The notes: generated by a model not told the origin, from the letters alone. Shown: positions 25,649 to 34,215, counted from the stretch's first letter. The stretch is DNA of 64,000 nt from Archangiaceae bacterium (GCA_016714225.1 JADJNS010000021.1:186001-250000), one strand, 5' to 3'. A program made the numbers and translations.

Positions 25649-26545
25649 TTAGAAGCTGCAGCGCTTGAGCCGCGGCGCGCCGAGGTAGCGCTGCGCCTTG
25701 CGCTTGGCGATGGTGTTCTCGAGCCGCTGCGCGGGGAAATCGGGCGCGGCGAGCACCTCGGCGAGCAGCGCGCGGTACTCTTTCTCGTCGTGCGACACGC
25801 ACGAGAGGTTCTGCGCGTGCAGCACCAGGGGGGTGAGCGCCTTGCGCTGGGTCTTGGCCTCGGCCTTGGCGAAGAGCTCCTTCGAGACGGCCAGCTCGGC
25901 GTCGGGAGACCGCGCGTGGTACGCCGCCAGCGCCGCGAGCCCTAGCGAGTAGGCGAGCGAGTCGTCGAGCTCGTTCGCGCGCTCCAGCAGGGCCTCGCCG
26001 ATGAACAGCTCGGCGACGATCTCCGGCCGCTCGGCCGCCACCCCACCCCGGCTCATCCAGGCCACGCCCATCCACAGCACGGTCTCGGCGTCTTCTTTCG
26101 TCCACTGCTGCAGGTAGGCCTTGATGGTGTCGCGGTTCTTCTGCGCCGCCTGGAAGCCGGGGTGCACGCGCTCCATCAGCTCGGTGCCGTACGAGAGTGC
26201 GCGGTCGTAGTTCTGCTTCGCGCGCTCGGCGGCGGCGGCCTCGGCGTCGTCGTCGCCGCGGTCGTAGGCCTGCTCCCACTCGTCTTCGACGAAAGCCGAC
26301 GCATACCCGGTGTAGCCGTTGAGCAAGAGGAAGAGCGCGTCTTGCTGGTCGGGGGCGAGCACGTGCATGCCTTCGAGCTGTACCAACGAAGAGCCGGCGC
26401 CGATCTTCGCCACCTCGAGGTCGGCGAGCGTGTCGAACGAGCTCGAGGCCTTGCGGGTGGCCGCCAGCTGACCGTCGAGCAGCACGCGATCGAGTGAACA
26501 GCCGGTACCAAGCAGCGCCAGGGCCAGCAGGGAGTGCCGAAGCAT
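25649..26545 (-). CDS. TatT-like lipoprotein, TPR partner of the TRAP receptor
   Basis: From ATG 26545 the product is 298 residues with a lipoprotein signal (RHSLLALALLGTGCSLD, lipobox GTGC). The rest is almost all helical, with TPR-type helix pairs. It has the family-like GSSLVQLEGMHVLAPDQQD and LLNGYTGYASAFVEDEWEQA near the N-terminus. The T-component of TPR-associated TRAP systems (first described in Treponema) forms a trimer that contacts the DctP receptor, perhaps for ligands from the outer membrane. Its place directly before dctP fits exactly. The divergent neighbour starts only after the small STAS-like gene. Confidence 0.87.
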   Translation of the reverse strand: MLRHSLLALALLGTGCSLDRVLLDGQLAATRKASSSFDTLADLEVAKIGAGSSLVQLEGMHVLAPDQQDALFLLLNGYTGYASAFVEDEWEQAYDRGDDDAEAAAAERAKQNYDRALSYGTELMERVHPGFQAAQKNRDTIKAYLQQWTKEDAETVLWMGVAWMSRGGVAAERPEIVAELFIGEALLERANELDDSLAYSLGLAALAAYHARSPDAELAVSKELFAKAEAKTQRKALTPLVLHAQNLSCVSHDEKEYRALLAEVLAAPDFPAQRLENTIAKRKAQRYLGAPRLKRCSF

Positions 26546-26595
26546 GGCCGGCGCTTCTAGACACAGCCCCTCTCGGCAGCAACAACGGTCGCTTT

Positions 26596-26988
26596 TCACT
26601 CGCGCGAGGCGATGGCCAGCTGCACCGCCTCGTCGAAGGCCACCGCGTCGGTGTACAGCCGCATCAGCTCGCCCATCTCGGCGAAGCGCTTCACGAAGTC
26701 GGCGCTGATTTGAATGAAGCGCGACCCGGTGAGCATCGAGACGTGGGCGAAGCTCGCCTTGCGGCGCTGCAGCCACTTCGCCCACTCGGCGCTCACCTCG
26801 ATCGACGCGGCGGTGGCCTTGCGCGCGTCGATGAACAGCTCGGTGCCCGGGGTGAGCTTCGCGTCGAGGGCGCGAAACGGCGCGTCGCCGAACTCATTCG
26901 AGTCTTTGCCGGTGAACACCACCACCAGCACCTGCGGCGCCGGCCAGTCGAGGCTCAGGGTGCAATGGGCGCCCTCGAAGCGAGTCAC
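26596..26988 (-). CDS. Small SpoIIAA/STAS-like protein
   Basis: The 130-residue soluble product has alternating strands and helices (QVLVVVFTGKDSN; ELFIDARKATAAS; FAHVSMLTGSRFIQIS; AVAFDEAVQLAI), consistent with the SpoIIAA-like/STAS fold found in many myxobacterial genomes. No catalytic residues or phosphorylatable Ser motif can be recognised safely. It is 51 bp upstream of the TatT gene on the same strand, so it may begin that operon, and its divergent neighbour begins at 27061. The role is unknown. Confidence 0.68.
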   Translation of the reverse strand: MTRFEGAHCTLSLDWPAPQVLVVVFTGKDSNEFGDAPFRALDAKLTPGTELFIDARKATAASIEVSAEWAKWLQRRKASFAHVSMLTGSRFIQISADFVKRFAEMGELMRLYTDAVAFDEAVQLAIASRE

Positions 26989-27060
26989 ATGGCGCTCTTA
27001 GCAGCCCGTAAGGGGTGGGTGACTGATCGTTTCGAGCCGGGCTGGCAACAAGACTGGTCG

Positions 27061-27747
27061 ATGAGAACGACACTGCTGGCTGCGCTGCTTTTCGCGGTTC
27101 CCGCCTTCGCCCAGAACAAGACCATCAACGTGGTCGACGACGTCGGGGTGGGAGACCACTTCCCCTCACAGGTCCCCGGCGCCGGCTCGTACCGCCTCCC
27201 CGAGCGCGAGCTGCCGGTGCGTGAGGCGCCGCCACCGCGCGAGGCGGCACCGGCAGCCCGTGAGGCCACGCCGGTCGAGAAGACCGCCTCCGACCCCGGC
27301 GAGTGGGCAACCCCGCCTGCCGCGCCGGCTGCTCAAGCACCGGCCGCGACGCCCCCGCCCGCTTCGCCGGTGGTCGCCGCGGTGACGCCCGCTGCGCCGG
27401 TCATGGCCGCGGTGCCGCCCACTGCGCCGATCGTTGCCGCGGTCGCGCCGAGCGCTCCCACGGCTGCCCCTGCGAAGCTCTCGAGCGAGCTCGAAATCAC
27501 CCTCATCGAGCGCGCCAGCACCTCGCTGCTTCAGGGCACCTGCGCTGCCGAGCTGCCGCAGCTCGCCGAGCTGCTCGACCGCAGCGACCGCGCCGACACC
27601 AAGGCCCGCGCCCGCATCTTGCGCGCCCGCTGCTTCACCCAGAACCACAAGGTAAACCTCGCCCGGGCCGAGTACCTCGCCTACCTGCGCGAGTTCCCCA
27701 ACGGGCGCTGGGTCGACGAAGCCCGCGATGGCCTCGGCGAGCAGTGA
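27061..27747 (+). CDS. Secreted Pro/Ala-rich protein with a C-terminal TPR-like domain
   Basis: ATG 27061 starts a 228-residue product with a signal peptide (MRTTLLAALLFAVPAFAQ). Residues 40-135 are a low-complexity Pro/Ala/Val region with degenerate repeats of about 10 residues (VVAAVTPAAPV, MAAVPPTAPI, VAAVAPSAPT). Such regions often span the periplasm or cell wall. The last 80 residues are helical with one TPR-like unit (LLQGTCAAELPQLAELLDR, then RARILRARCFTQNHKVNLAR and EYLAYLREFPNGRW), resembling the tail seen in zinc-ribbon/tetratricopeptide envelope proteins. It is divergent from the STAS-like gene. The function is unknown. Confidence 0.72.
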   Translation: MRTTLLAALLFAVPAFAQNKTINVVDDVGVGDHFPSQVPGAGSYRLPERELPVREAPPPREAAPAAREATPVEKTASDPGEWATPPAAPAAQAPAATPPPASPVVAAVTPAAPVMAAVPPTAPIVAAVAPSAPTAAPAKLSSELEITLIERASTSLLQGTCAAELPQLAELLDRSDRADTKARARILRARCFTQNHKVNLARAEYLAYLREFPNGRWVDEARDGLGEQ

Positions 27748-27913
27748 GCGCTTTCGGGCGGGCAACCTTCCCCGACGTGAACTTCCGGCGCTGATGCAGG
27801 CGCCTCCTCGCTTCGAGCAGCTCCTCGCTGCGAGCGGTGGTGGCTGACAGCGAATGTGGAACGAGGGGGTTCGATTCGCGCCTCAACCGCAGCCTGCCCC
27901 GCCGGAATCGGCC

Positions 27914-27954
27914 TGGGAGTGTTCAGGTGCAGCCCATGGACCTGAACACTCCCA
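27914..27954. repeat. Perfect 15-bp inverted repeat
   Basis: TGGGAGTGTTCAGGT (27914-27928) is followed by an 11-nt spacer and its exact reverse complement (27940-27954). There is no T-run, so it is not a classical terminator. It could be a strong hairpin, an operator, or the trace of a mobile or extragenic repeat. It lies about 170 bp past the end of the 27061-27747 gene. Confidence 0.85.
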
Positions 27955-28181
27955 CGTCACGTCGGACGAGTCGTTCACCGCGAGCGACAACAACGAAGAA
28001 CAGCGCGCTGCACAGCTCGGCTCAGGCCCCCAATCGGCGGCGAGGGCGGTCGGCCTGTCCTGCCCCCGGCTGCGAACCAAGGCGCTGGGGCGAAACAGCG
28101 TTCGTTGCGATCACAGCCGAACGCGGCGACCGCGCTGGGCATGTCCACCGCGAGGTCGCCCAGCATCGTCGCAGGCCAGCG

Positions 28182-28736
28182 ACGCCCCGCCTCCACGCCC
28201 CGCCTCCACGCCCCGCCTCCACGCCCCGCCTCCACGCCCCGCCTCCACGCCCCGCCTCACGCCCCGCCTCCACGCCCCGCCTCCACGCCCCGCCTCCACG
28301 CCCCGCCTCCACGCCCCGCCTCCACGCCCCGCCTCCACGCCCCGCCTCCACGCCCCGCCTCCACGCCCCGCCTCCACGCCCCGCCTCCCCCCCCCCCCCC
28401 ACGCCCCGCCTCCACGCCCCGCCTCACGCCCCGCCTCCACGCCCCGCCTCCACGCCCCGCCTCCACGCCCCGCCTCCACGCCCCGCCTCCACGCCCCGCC
28501 TCCACGCCCCGCCTCCACGCCCCGCCTCCACGCCCCGCCTCCACGCCCCGCCTCCACGCCCCGCCTCCACGCCCCGCCTCCACGCCCCGCCTCCACGCCC
28601 CGCCTCCACGCCCCGCCTCCACGCCCCGCCTCCACGCCCCGCCTCCACGCCCCGCCTCCACGCCCCGCCCTCCACGCCCCGCCTCCACGCCCCGCCTCCA
28701 CGCCCCGCCTCCACGCCCCGCCTCCACGCCCCGCCT
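28182..28736. repeat. 13-bp minisatellite array (about 42 copies)
   Basis: The unit is CGCCTCCACGCCC, repeated head to tail over about 555 bp. Interruptions are visible: 12-bp units reading CGCCTCACGCCCC near 28255 and 28425, a run of about 14 C near 28386-28400, and an inserted C near 28668. Because 13 is not a multiple of 3, it cannot code for a simple short peptide repeat. The array is strongly strand-asymmetric (C-rich on the plus strand). Confidence 0.97.
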
Positions 28737-28855
28737 TCGACGTCGTCGAAGTCCGTCCGTCCCACGGGACGGCACGGGACGCTCCACTTCTCAAGCCCTG
28801 CGAGCGCCAGGCCGGGAGCTGCCTCGGGGGTCCCACGCGCTCGAAGTTCAAAGTT

Positions 28856-28875
28856 TTCGGATTCCGGAATCCGAA
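28856..28875. promoter_or_regulatory. 20-bp perfect palindrome, candidate operator for the adjacent TetR regulator
   Basis: TTCGGATTCCGGAATCCGAA is its own reverse complement over all 20 bases. A partial copy, CCGGAATCCGGA, lies at 28906-28917. Both are in an A/T-richer strip 90-155 bp before the start of the TetR-type gene. TetR proteins bind palindromes of this size and usually repress their own gene, so autoregulation is a fair inference. Confidence 0.55.
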
Positions 28876-29009
28876 TTCCGCGATCGTAATTTCGCGCACC
28901 TCCAACCGGAATCCGGAGCACTACAAGTTTCAACATTCCGACCCCGCCCCCCCCACGACCCCGCCCGGCTCTTCGAGAGCGGCCCACCGCCTGCACATGC
29001 CGGAGGGCC

Positions 29010-29711
29010 ATGTTTCGAATCAAGAACGTGTTCAAGGTGCCGGTCGTTCGGCTGGCCGAAGAGGTGCTGCGTCAAATCTCGGAAGGCGGTGTCGACAGCG
29101 TCAAGGTCAGCGTCATCGCCGATCGAATGGAGTGCGGCATCGGCACGCTGTACCGGCAGTGGGGACCACGAGAGTCGATGCTCGAGCACACCTGGCGCGT
29201 GGTCGTCGCTTCACTCGACGAGCGGGTGCGCATGATTCTGAAGCGCCCCTCGACGTCTGGAGACGCCATCGAGAGCCTGTGGACCACGCTGGAAGGCGGG
29301 CTCCCCGACGACGTCGGGGCCTTTCTCGAGCTGCATGCTTCTCGCAGACGGTGGGGGCGTGGAGAGGTCGACCCGATTCACGTCGTTCCGTCGCTGGTGC
29401 TCTACATCGAGCGGTGCCAGCGCGAAGGCATCTTCCGGTGCGACCCACCCGAGCTGCTGGCTTCGATGGTCTGGTGGTGCCTGGTCGGCGCCCTCTCGGG
29501 GAGTCATCGCCGAAATCACGACCTCTTCCCCTACGCGTTCTCGACGCTCAAGCGCATGCTCGTGCTGCCAAACGTGCTCGCCGACGAGGCGATCGACGAC
29601 ATCGTCATCACCGTCGACGCTCCGCCTCCGACTCCACCGCCGTACGTGATCCGGCGCGGGCCGAAGCCCGAGAAACCCTCTCGGAATCCACTGCTGCCCG
29701 ACACCCCGTAG
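29010..29711 (+). CDS. TetR/AcrR-family transcriptional regulator
   Basis: The 233-residue protein has an N-terminal helix-turn-helix (about 12-58). The recognition part reads VKVSVIADRMECGIGTLYRQW, split here as VKVSVIADRMECG and IGTLYRQW, matching the TetR pattern of a Gly before a helix ending YxxF/W. The C-terminal ligand-binding part is helical, and the last 30 residues are Pro-rich (PPPTPPPYVIRR). The effector is unknown. No transporter or enzyme gene is directly next to it, so the regulon is unclear. The palindrome at 28856-28875 is a likely binding site. ATG 29010 follows AGGGCC. Confidence 0.82.
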   Translation: MFRIKNVFKVPVVRLAEEVLRQISEGGVDSVKVSVIADRMECGIGTLYRQWGPRESMLEHTWRVVVASLDERVRMILKRPSTSGDAIESLWTTLEGGLPDDVGAFLELHASRRRWGRGEVDPIHVVPSLVLYIERCQREGIFRCDPPELLASMVWWCLVGALSGSHRRNHDLFPYAFSTLKRMLVLPNVLADEAIDDIVITVDAPPPTPPPYVIRRGPKPEKPSRNPLLPDTP

Positions 29712-29800
29712 GGCACCTGAAAGGCACCTCGATTTCCTTCCTACACAGGTGCGCAATCGGGCGAACCGGTCACCCTTCGTGTTCGCGCTCGCTGCCGCGC

Positions 29801-30394
29801 TCAGCGGTTTCGCGCCAGAAACTCGCGCTGCTCATCGCTGAGCGACTCGGCCGCCTCTGGGAAATACCGGCACACCACGTCGGCGGTGGCCAGAAACTCG
29901 TGCAGCGCGAACCCGTAGAAGGTCACCGCGCTCACCTGCTTCGAGCCCGAGGCGATCAGCGAGCTGCACGCCGCCTCGACCGAATCGACCAGCCCCAGCC
30001 CGCCGGTGCCCGCGCCGAGCGCCGGCATCGCCACCGACACCTCTTCCGGCAGTGCCGCGATCGCCGCCCACAGGCCGGCACACCCCTGCTTCACCCTCTC
30101 GAGCGTGGGAAACGACCCGGCCGTCACGCCCTGGCGGTAGTCCATCACCGCCACGTGAGCGATGTACTTCGCGCGCGGGTGCGACCCGGCGCCGGTGACC
30201 ACCACCTCGCCCGGCTCGAGCGCGCCGCCCCGGGCAACCAGCAGCGCCTCGAGCTCGGCCTGAAAGCCCGGCCCGCACGAGCGCCGAATCGCACCGCTCA
30301 CTCCGCTGCCCAGCTGCAGGTTGGTGTTCGAGGCGTTGACCAGCAGCGTCTCGGTGCCGTCGGTGAGGCTGCCTTCAGCGACGCGCACCTTCAT
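29801..30394 (-). CDS. Macro-domain protein (ADP-ribose binding or hydrolysing)
   Basis: From ATG 30394 (an alternative start upstream would overlap the next gene) the product is 197 residues and is a single macro domain. Its marks are LLVNASNTNLQLGSGVSGAI for the NAxN and Gly-rich loop 1, and AMPALGAGTGGLG for loop 2. Macro domains bind ADP-ribose or related nucleotides and may remove ADP-ribose from proteins or hydrolyse O-acetyl-ADP-ribose. It is only 5 bp after the hotdog-fold gene, so the two are co-transcribed. No toxin with ADP-ribosyltransferase motifs is visible nearby. Confidence 0.9.
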   Translation of the reverse strand: MKVRVAEGSLTDGTETLLVNASNTNLQLGSGVSGAIRRSCGPGFQAELEALLVARGGALEPGEVVVTGAGSHPRAKYIAHVAVMDYRQGVTAGSFPTLERVKQGCAGLWAAIAALPEEVSVAMPALGAGTGGLGLVDSVEAACSSLIASGSKQVSAVTFYGFALHEFLATADVVCRYFPEAAESLSDEQREFLARNR

Positions 30395-30399
30395 CGCCG

Positions 30400-30870
30400 T
30401 CACCCCTCGACCCGCAACCACATCGCGGTCTGCTCACCCTCGTAGACCAGCTTCTCTCCCTGCCGGAACTCGAACTGGTACCGCGCCAGAATGTTCTTCA
30501 GCCCGCGCCGCATCTGGGTGGTCCAGCCCTTCATCACCACCGGCTCGCCCATCACCGCGAGGTTGTGGAACTTGGCGTGGTGAATGCGCACGCCGTACCC
30601 TATCCACCCGGCGTGGTGGCGCAGGTCGAGCACGTAGTAGGCGTGCACGAACCCCACCATGCCGGTCATGTGCACCATCAGCCCGCCCGACACGTGCTGC
30701 GGGTGCCGCACCGGGTGAACCTTCTGCGCGCGAGTGAGTGGCAGGTCGGCGTGCGCCGGCATCTTCACCCTCACCATCGACGCCTCGCGATCGACCTCGA
30801 GAATCTGGTCGATCAGCAGCGCCTCGGGCGCGTACGGGCAGTCTTCCAGAAACGCCGGCTCGAGCCCCAT
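30400..30870 (-). CDS. Hotdog-fold protein, possible thioesterase or dehydratase
   Basis: The 156-residue product has the hotdog-fold plan: LLIDQILEVDREASMVRVKM in the first strands, then HPQHVSGGLMVHMTGMVGFVHAYY forming the long central helix (split as HPQHVSGGLMVH and MTGMVGFVHAYY). The sheet ends with ARYQFEFRQGEKLVYEGEQTA. The His in HPQHV-SGG sits where FabZ/FabA-like proteins keep their catalytic His. A substrate cannot be assigned. ATG 30870 overlaps the end of the peptidase gene region, and the macro gene follows at once. Confidence 0.72.
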   Translation of the reverse strand: MGLEPAFLEDCPYAPEALLIDQILEVDREASMVRVKMPAHADLPLTRAQKVHPVRHPQHVSGGLMVHMTGMVGFVHAYYVLDLRHHAGWIGYGVRIHHAKFHNLAVMGEPVVMKGWTTQMRRGLKNILARYQFEFRQGEKLVYEGEQTAMWLRVEG

Positions 30871-30872
30871 CG

Positions 30873-33038
30873 TCACAGCGTCTCTTTGAAGAACTGCGCG
30901 ATGCGCTCGTAGAGCCGCTCGGTCACCAGCGGGTCGGGCACCATGTGGGTGAAGTTCGACAGCGGAAGCACCTGGTGCGGCTTGCCGGCCCGGAACATCG
31001 CGTCCGACAGCTTCAGCGTGTGCAGGAAGTAGACGTTGTCGTCGGCGGTGCCGTGAATCACCAAGAGCGGCCGCTTCGACTTCGGCACGTACGTGAGCAG
31101 GCTCGACACCTCGTACGCCTTGTCGTCGGCCGGCGGCACGCCCAGGTACCGCTCGGTGTAGTGCGTGTCGTAGTCGTGCCAGTCGACCACCGGCGCGCCC
31201 GCGACGCCGCTCTTCACCTGGTCGCCGTAGCCGAGGGTGAGCAGACCGGTGAGGTAGCCCCCGAAGCTCCAGCCGTAGACGCCGACGCGGCTCAGGTCCA
31301 TCTCCGGCACGGTCTTGGCCACCGCCTTCAGCCCCGCCAGCTGGTCTTCTGCGATGTGGGTCGCGAAGTCGCCCTTGATCGCCCGCTCGAAGTCGCGCCC
31401 GCGCCGCGGAGTGCCGCGCCCGTCGACCTTCACCACGATGAAGCCCTGGTTCGCCAGCCACTGGTCGATCAGGTGCTCGCGGTGCCCCAGGGTCACCTGC
31501 TGGTGGCCGGGGCCGCCGTACACCGAGAGAATCACCGGCAGCTTCACGTTCGGCTTGAAGCCCTCGGGCTTGAACACCATCGTCCAGAAGCCCGGCCCGT
31601 CGCCGACCTTCTTGGTCTCGACCCCGAGCTTGAGCGTCGGCTCGACCGCCACCGACGGCAGGTCGGCCACCTTGGTGCCGTCGGCGCGAAACACCGCCGT
31701 GCGCGGCATCGCTCCCAGCGCGGTGCCCCACTGCAGAAAGTACTGCCCGTCGCCCGACACCTTCACCCAGCTGGTCACCTGGTCTGAGAAGTCGGTCTTC
31801 ACCAGCTGCGGCGCTTCGCCCTCGCGCACCTTCCACAGCGGCGCCGCGGTGGGGTTGGGCCCGCCCGCGAAGTACAGGGTGCGGTTGGCCTCGTCGTACG
31901 CCAGCGAGTCGTTGGTCTTCGCCCAGCCGGCCTCAGGCTTGAGCCACACGCTCTTCAGCGAGCCGTCGGCCTGGTGCAGCTCGAGCTGCGGGCCGCCCTC
32001 GCGCTCGCTCAACCAGAAGAAGCCGCTGCCGTCGGGCAGCCAGTGCGGAAATGCCTGGGCCAGGTTGAGCCACGCCGCGTCGGCCTCTTTCAACAACACG
32101 GTGGTGCGCCCGGTCTTGTCGTCGACCGACAGCAGCTGCTCGGCGGTCTGCGCGCGGTTCTGCACCAGAACGGTGAGCGGCCCCTTGGCCGGCCAGCGCA
32201 CCGTCGCCAGGTAGGGGTACTCTTTCGCGTCCCACTGCACCCAGGTCACCGCGCCGCCGCCCACCGCGGTCAGCCCCAGCCGGGTCGCCACGTTCGCCTT
32301 GCCCGCGCGCGGGTAGTAGAAGTGGTCGGCCTCGGCCTCGGGGTGCATCGGGTCGCTCACCTGCAGCTGCTCGACCCCGGTGTGGTCGCTGGCCTGAAAG
32401 GCGATGCGCTTGCTGTCCGGGCTGAACCAGAAGCCCGAGAAGCGGTCCATCTCTTCTTGCGCCACGAACTCGGCCAGGCCGTTGGGCTTGAGCGCGGTGC
32501 CCCCCTTCGTCGCCGCGTGCTCGACGTTCTTCTTCAGGTCGATGACCTGCACGTCGTTGGCCCGCACATACGCGACCGACGCGCCGTCGGGAGAAAACTT
32601 GGGGTCGATCGCCGCGCCCTCGCCCGTCTTGAGCTGGGTCACCTTGCCGCCCGCGCGCTCGTACACGTAGAGCTTGCCCGAGAGCACCACCAGCACCTTC
32701 GAGCCGTCGCGGCTGAGCTGGTAGCTGGTGAAGCCGCGCGCGGTGACGCGCATGCGCTCGAGCCGCGCCTTCTCTTCGACGCTCAGGGTCTCGCTCGCGC
32801 CCTGCAGCAGCGACTCGGGAGTGAGCAGCTCTCTGCTCTGGCAGCTCGCCACGTCGAGCTCGTAGAGCAGCTGGCGCGGGTCTTTGGGAGACGAGCGCAG
32901 GAACAGCACCGACTTGCTGTCGGCGGTGAACTGCGCGTTGGTGGGTCGGCCGGCGAGGTAGCGCCGCGTCTCGGCGAACTCACGCAGGAAGTTGTCGTTG
33001 GCGGTCGCGGCGAGCAGGGTCATGGCGAGCACTTTCAC
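30873..33038 (-). CDS. Prolyl-oligopeptidase family S9 protease, DPP-IV-like
   Basis: The 721-residue protein has a weak signal (MKVLAMTLLAATA). An N-terminal beta-propeller (about 30-440) includes the DPP-IV-type Glu segment FVAQEEMDRFSGFWFSPDSK. An alpha/beta-hydrolase domain follows, with nucleophile Ser591 in GWSFGGYL, acid Asp666 or 667 in HGTADDNV, and His698 in NFTHMV. It probably removes N-terminal dipeptides with Pro or Ala at position 2, useful for a predatory, protein-degrading organism. It lies in a minus-strand run of tightly spaced genes from the HupE-like gene down to the macro gene. Confidence 0.92.
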   Translation of the reverse strand: MKVLAMTLLAATANDNFLREFAETRRYLAGRPTNAQFTADSKSVLFLRSSPKDPRQLLYELDVASCQSRELLTPESLLQGASETLSVEEKARLERMRVTARGFTSYQLSRDGSKVLVVLSGKLYVYERAGGKVTQLKTGEGAAIDPKFSPDGASVAYVRANDVQVIDLKKNVEHAATKGGTALKPNGLAEFVAQEEMDRFSGFWFSPDSKRIAFQASDHTGVEQLQVSDPMHPEAEADHFYYPRAGKANVATRLGLTAVGGGAVTWVQWDAKEYPYLATVRWPAKGPLTVLVQNRAQTAEQLLSVDDKTGRTTVLLKEADAAWLNLAQAFPHWLPDGSGFFWLSEREGGPQLELHQADGSLKSVWLKPEAGWAKTNDSLAYDEANRTLYFAGGPNPTAAPLWKVREGEAPQLVKTDFSDQVTSWVKVSGDGQYFLQWGTALGAMPRTAVFRADGTKVADLPSVAVEPTLKLGVETKKVGDGPGFWTMVFKPEGFKPNVKLPVILSVYGGPGHQQVTLGHREHLIDQWLANQGFIVVKVDGRGTPRRGRDFERAIKGDFATHIAEDQLAGLKAVAKTVPEMDLSRVGVYGWSFGGYLTGLLTLGYGDQVKSGVAGAPVVDWHDYDTHYTERYLGVPPADDKAYEVSSLLTYVPKSKRPLLVIHGTADDNVYFLHTLKLSDAMFRAGKPHQVLPLSNFTHMVPDPLVTERLYERIAQFFKETL

Positions 33039-33081
33039 GGCTGCGCCTCATATGCCCAGAGCGTGCCCGAGTCGACCGGCG

Positions 33082-34215
33082 TCACTTCACCACGCAGCGC
33101 GCCGCCTCTTCACTCTTCGGCACCGCCAGCTCGGGCCGCCAGCGAAACCGGGTGAGCTCGGGGTTGGGCACGCCCAACGCGGCGTCGGCGACCCACCCGC
33201 CCAGCAGCGGCGCGAACTTGAACGCGTGCCCTGAGCCGCCGGTGGCCACGGTGAGGCCGTCGCGCTCGGGGTGACGTGCGATCCAGAAGTGGCCGTCGCG
33301 GGTGTCGCAGTACACGCACGCGCGCGAGGCGAGCAGCGTGGCGTCGGCGAGCTGGGGAAAGGCCTGGCCCAAGAACGTGCGCAGCGCGCGCTCGGCATCG
33401 GGCGGCGCCTCGCGCGGCGCGTCGGGCGAGACCACCCGGCCAGGCCCGTGGTTGGCGATCTTCAACACCCCGTTCGCGTGTAGCGGAAAGCCGTACCAGC
33501 CGGTGGTGGCGATGTCCGCACCGTAGGTGGGAAAGCGGTCGGCCTCGAACAGCGCGGGCTCGCGCGGCGCGAGGTGAAACACCGGCTGCGCGGTGGCGGT
33601 GAAGCAGCCGGCGAGCTCGGGGAGCAGCCGCGTGGTCCACGCGCCCGAGCACACCACCACGTGCTCGGCCTCGACGCCTCCCACCCCCACCACCCGGTCG
33701 CCGCGCAGCTCGAGCCGGTCGGGCCGCAGGTCTTCGATCACCTTCACGCCCTGCACCCGCGCCTGCGCCACCAGCGTCGCCACCACCCTGCCGCTCTCGG
33801 CCCAGCCCCCCTGGGGGTGAAAGTACCCGTCGACGAACAGCTCGGCGTTCCACCCCGGGTAGCGCTCGCGCAGCAGCGCCCCGGTGATGCGCTCGACGTG
33901 GTGGCCGCGCCGGGTGAGCACCTCGAAGCTGTCGTGCTCGAAGCCGCCCGGCCGCATCGGCGCGCGCGAGAGGTACATCACCCCGGTCTCGTGAAAGAGC
34001 GGGTTGGCGCGCCACTTCACCAGCGCCCGCTCCATCAGCGCGCAGTAGGTCTCGTCGGCGCCGTAGTCCATGCGCACCGCCTTCGAGAGGTCGGTCGACT
34101 CGGCCAGGGGGTTGGGAATCGGGCCCTGGTCGACCAGCGTCACGTCGAGGCCGCGGCGGCGCAGCTCGAGCGCAGCGCTCACTCCGAAGATGCCGGCACC
34201 CACCACGACGTGCAC
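33082..34215 (-). CDS. FAD-dependent amine oxidoreductase, sarcosine-oxidase-like
   Basis: The 377-residue protein opens with the Rossmann FAD motif (VVVGAGIFGVSAALELRRRG) and an acidic residue (LVDQ) for ribose binding. DLSKAVRMDYG follows, reminiscent of monomeric sarcosine and N-methyltryptophan oxidases (S-x-x-R). The C-terminal part has CVYCDTRDGHFWI and a Gly-rich GGSGHAFKFAPLLG, again typical of the DAO family. No signal peptide is visible, so it is cytoplasmic. Its substrate is a secondary amine or amino acid, not further specified. It is 36 bp downstream of the HupE-like gene. Confidence 0.85.
   Translation of the reverse strand: MHVVVGAGIFGVSAALELRRRGLDVTLVDQGPIPNPLAESTDLSKAVRMDYGADETYCALMERALVKWRANPLFHETGVMYLSRAPMRPGGFEHDSFEVLTRRGHHVERITGALLRERYPGWNAELFVDGYFHPQGGWAESGRVVATLVAQARVQGVKVIEDLRPDRLELRGDRVVGVGGVEAEHVVVCSGAWTTRLLPELAGCFTATAQPVFHLAPREPALFEADRFPTYGADIATTGWYGFPLHANGVLKIANHGPGRVVSPDAPREAPPDAERALRTFLGQAFPQLADATLLASRACVYCDTRDGHFWIARHPERDGLTVATGGSGHAFKFAPLLGGWVADAALGVPNPELTRFRWRPELAVPKSEEAARCVVK

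Larger units (their letters stand above)
27748..29009. other. 1.26-kb non-coding region with tandem array and palindromes
   Basis: No credible gene is seen here. Open frames across the array translate only to rotating Pro/Ala/Ser/Thr/Arg repeats in every frame. The region holds a 15-bp stem inverted repeat (27914-27954), a 13-bp minisatellite (28182-28736), an A/T-richer stretch (28845-28950) with a 20-bp palindrome, and the start of the TetR gene at 29010. A T-loop-like GTTCGATTC at about 27869 is not part of a foldable tRNA. Confidence 0.8.

Noticed and set aside
27822..27895. tRNA-like T-loop (GTTCGATTC) with surrounding GC stems
   Set aside because: The expected T-stem does not pair (GGGGG against CGCGC) and no matching acceptor stem is found 50-60 nt upstream, so it is not a foldable tRNA.
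28182..28736. CRISPR array or coding Pro-rich repeat protein
   Set aside because: Units are directly adjacent without spacers, so it is not CRISPR. The period is 13 bp, so every frame rotates through the repeat and all three stay open only because of base composition.
29801..30870. Macro-domain gene as antitoxin of a DarT-like toxin
   Set aside because: The neighbour is a hotdog-fold protein without ADP-ribosyltransferase motifs, so no toxin partner is visible.
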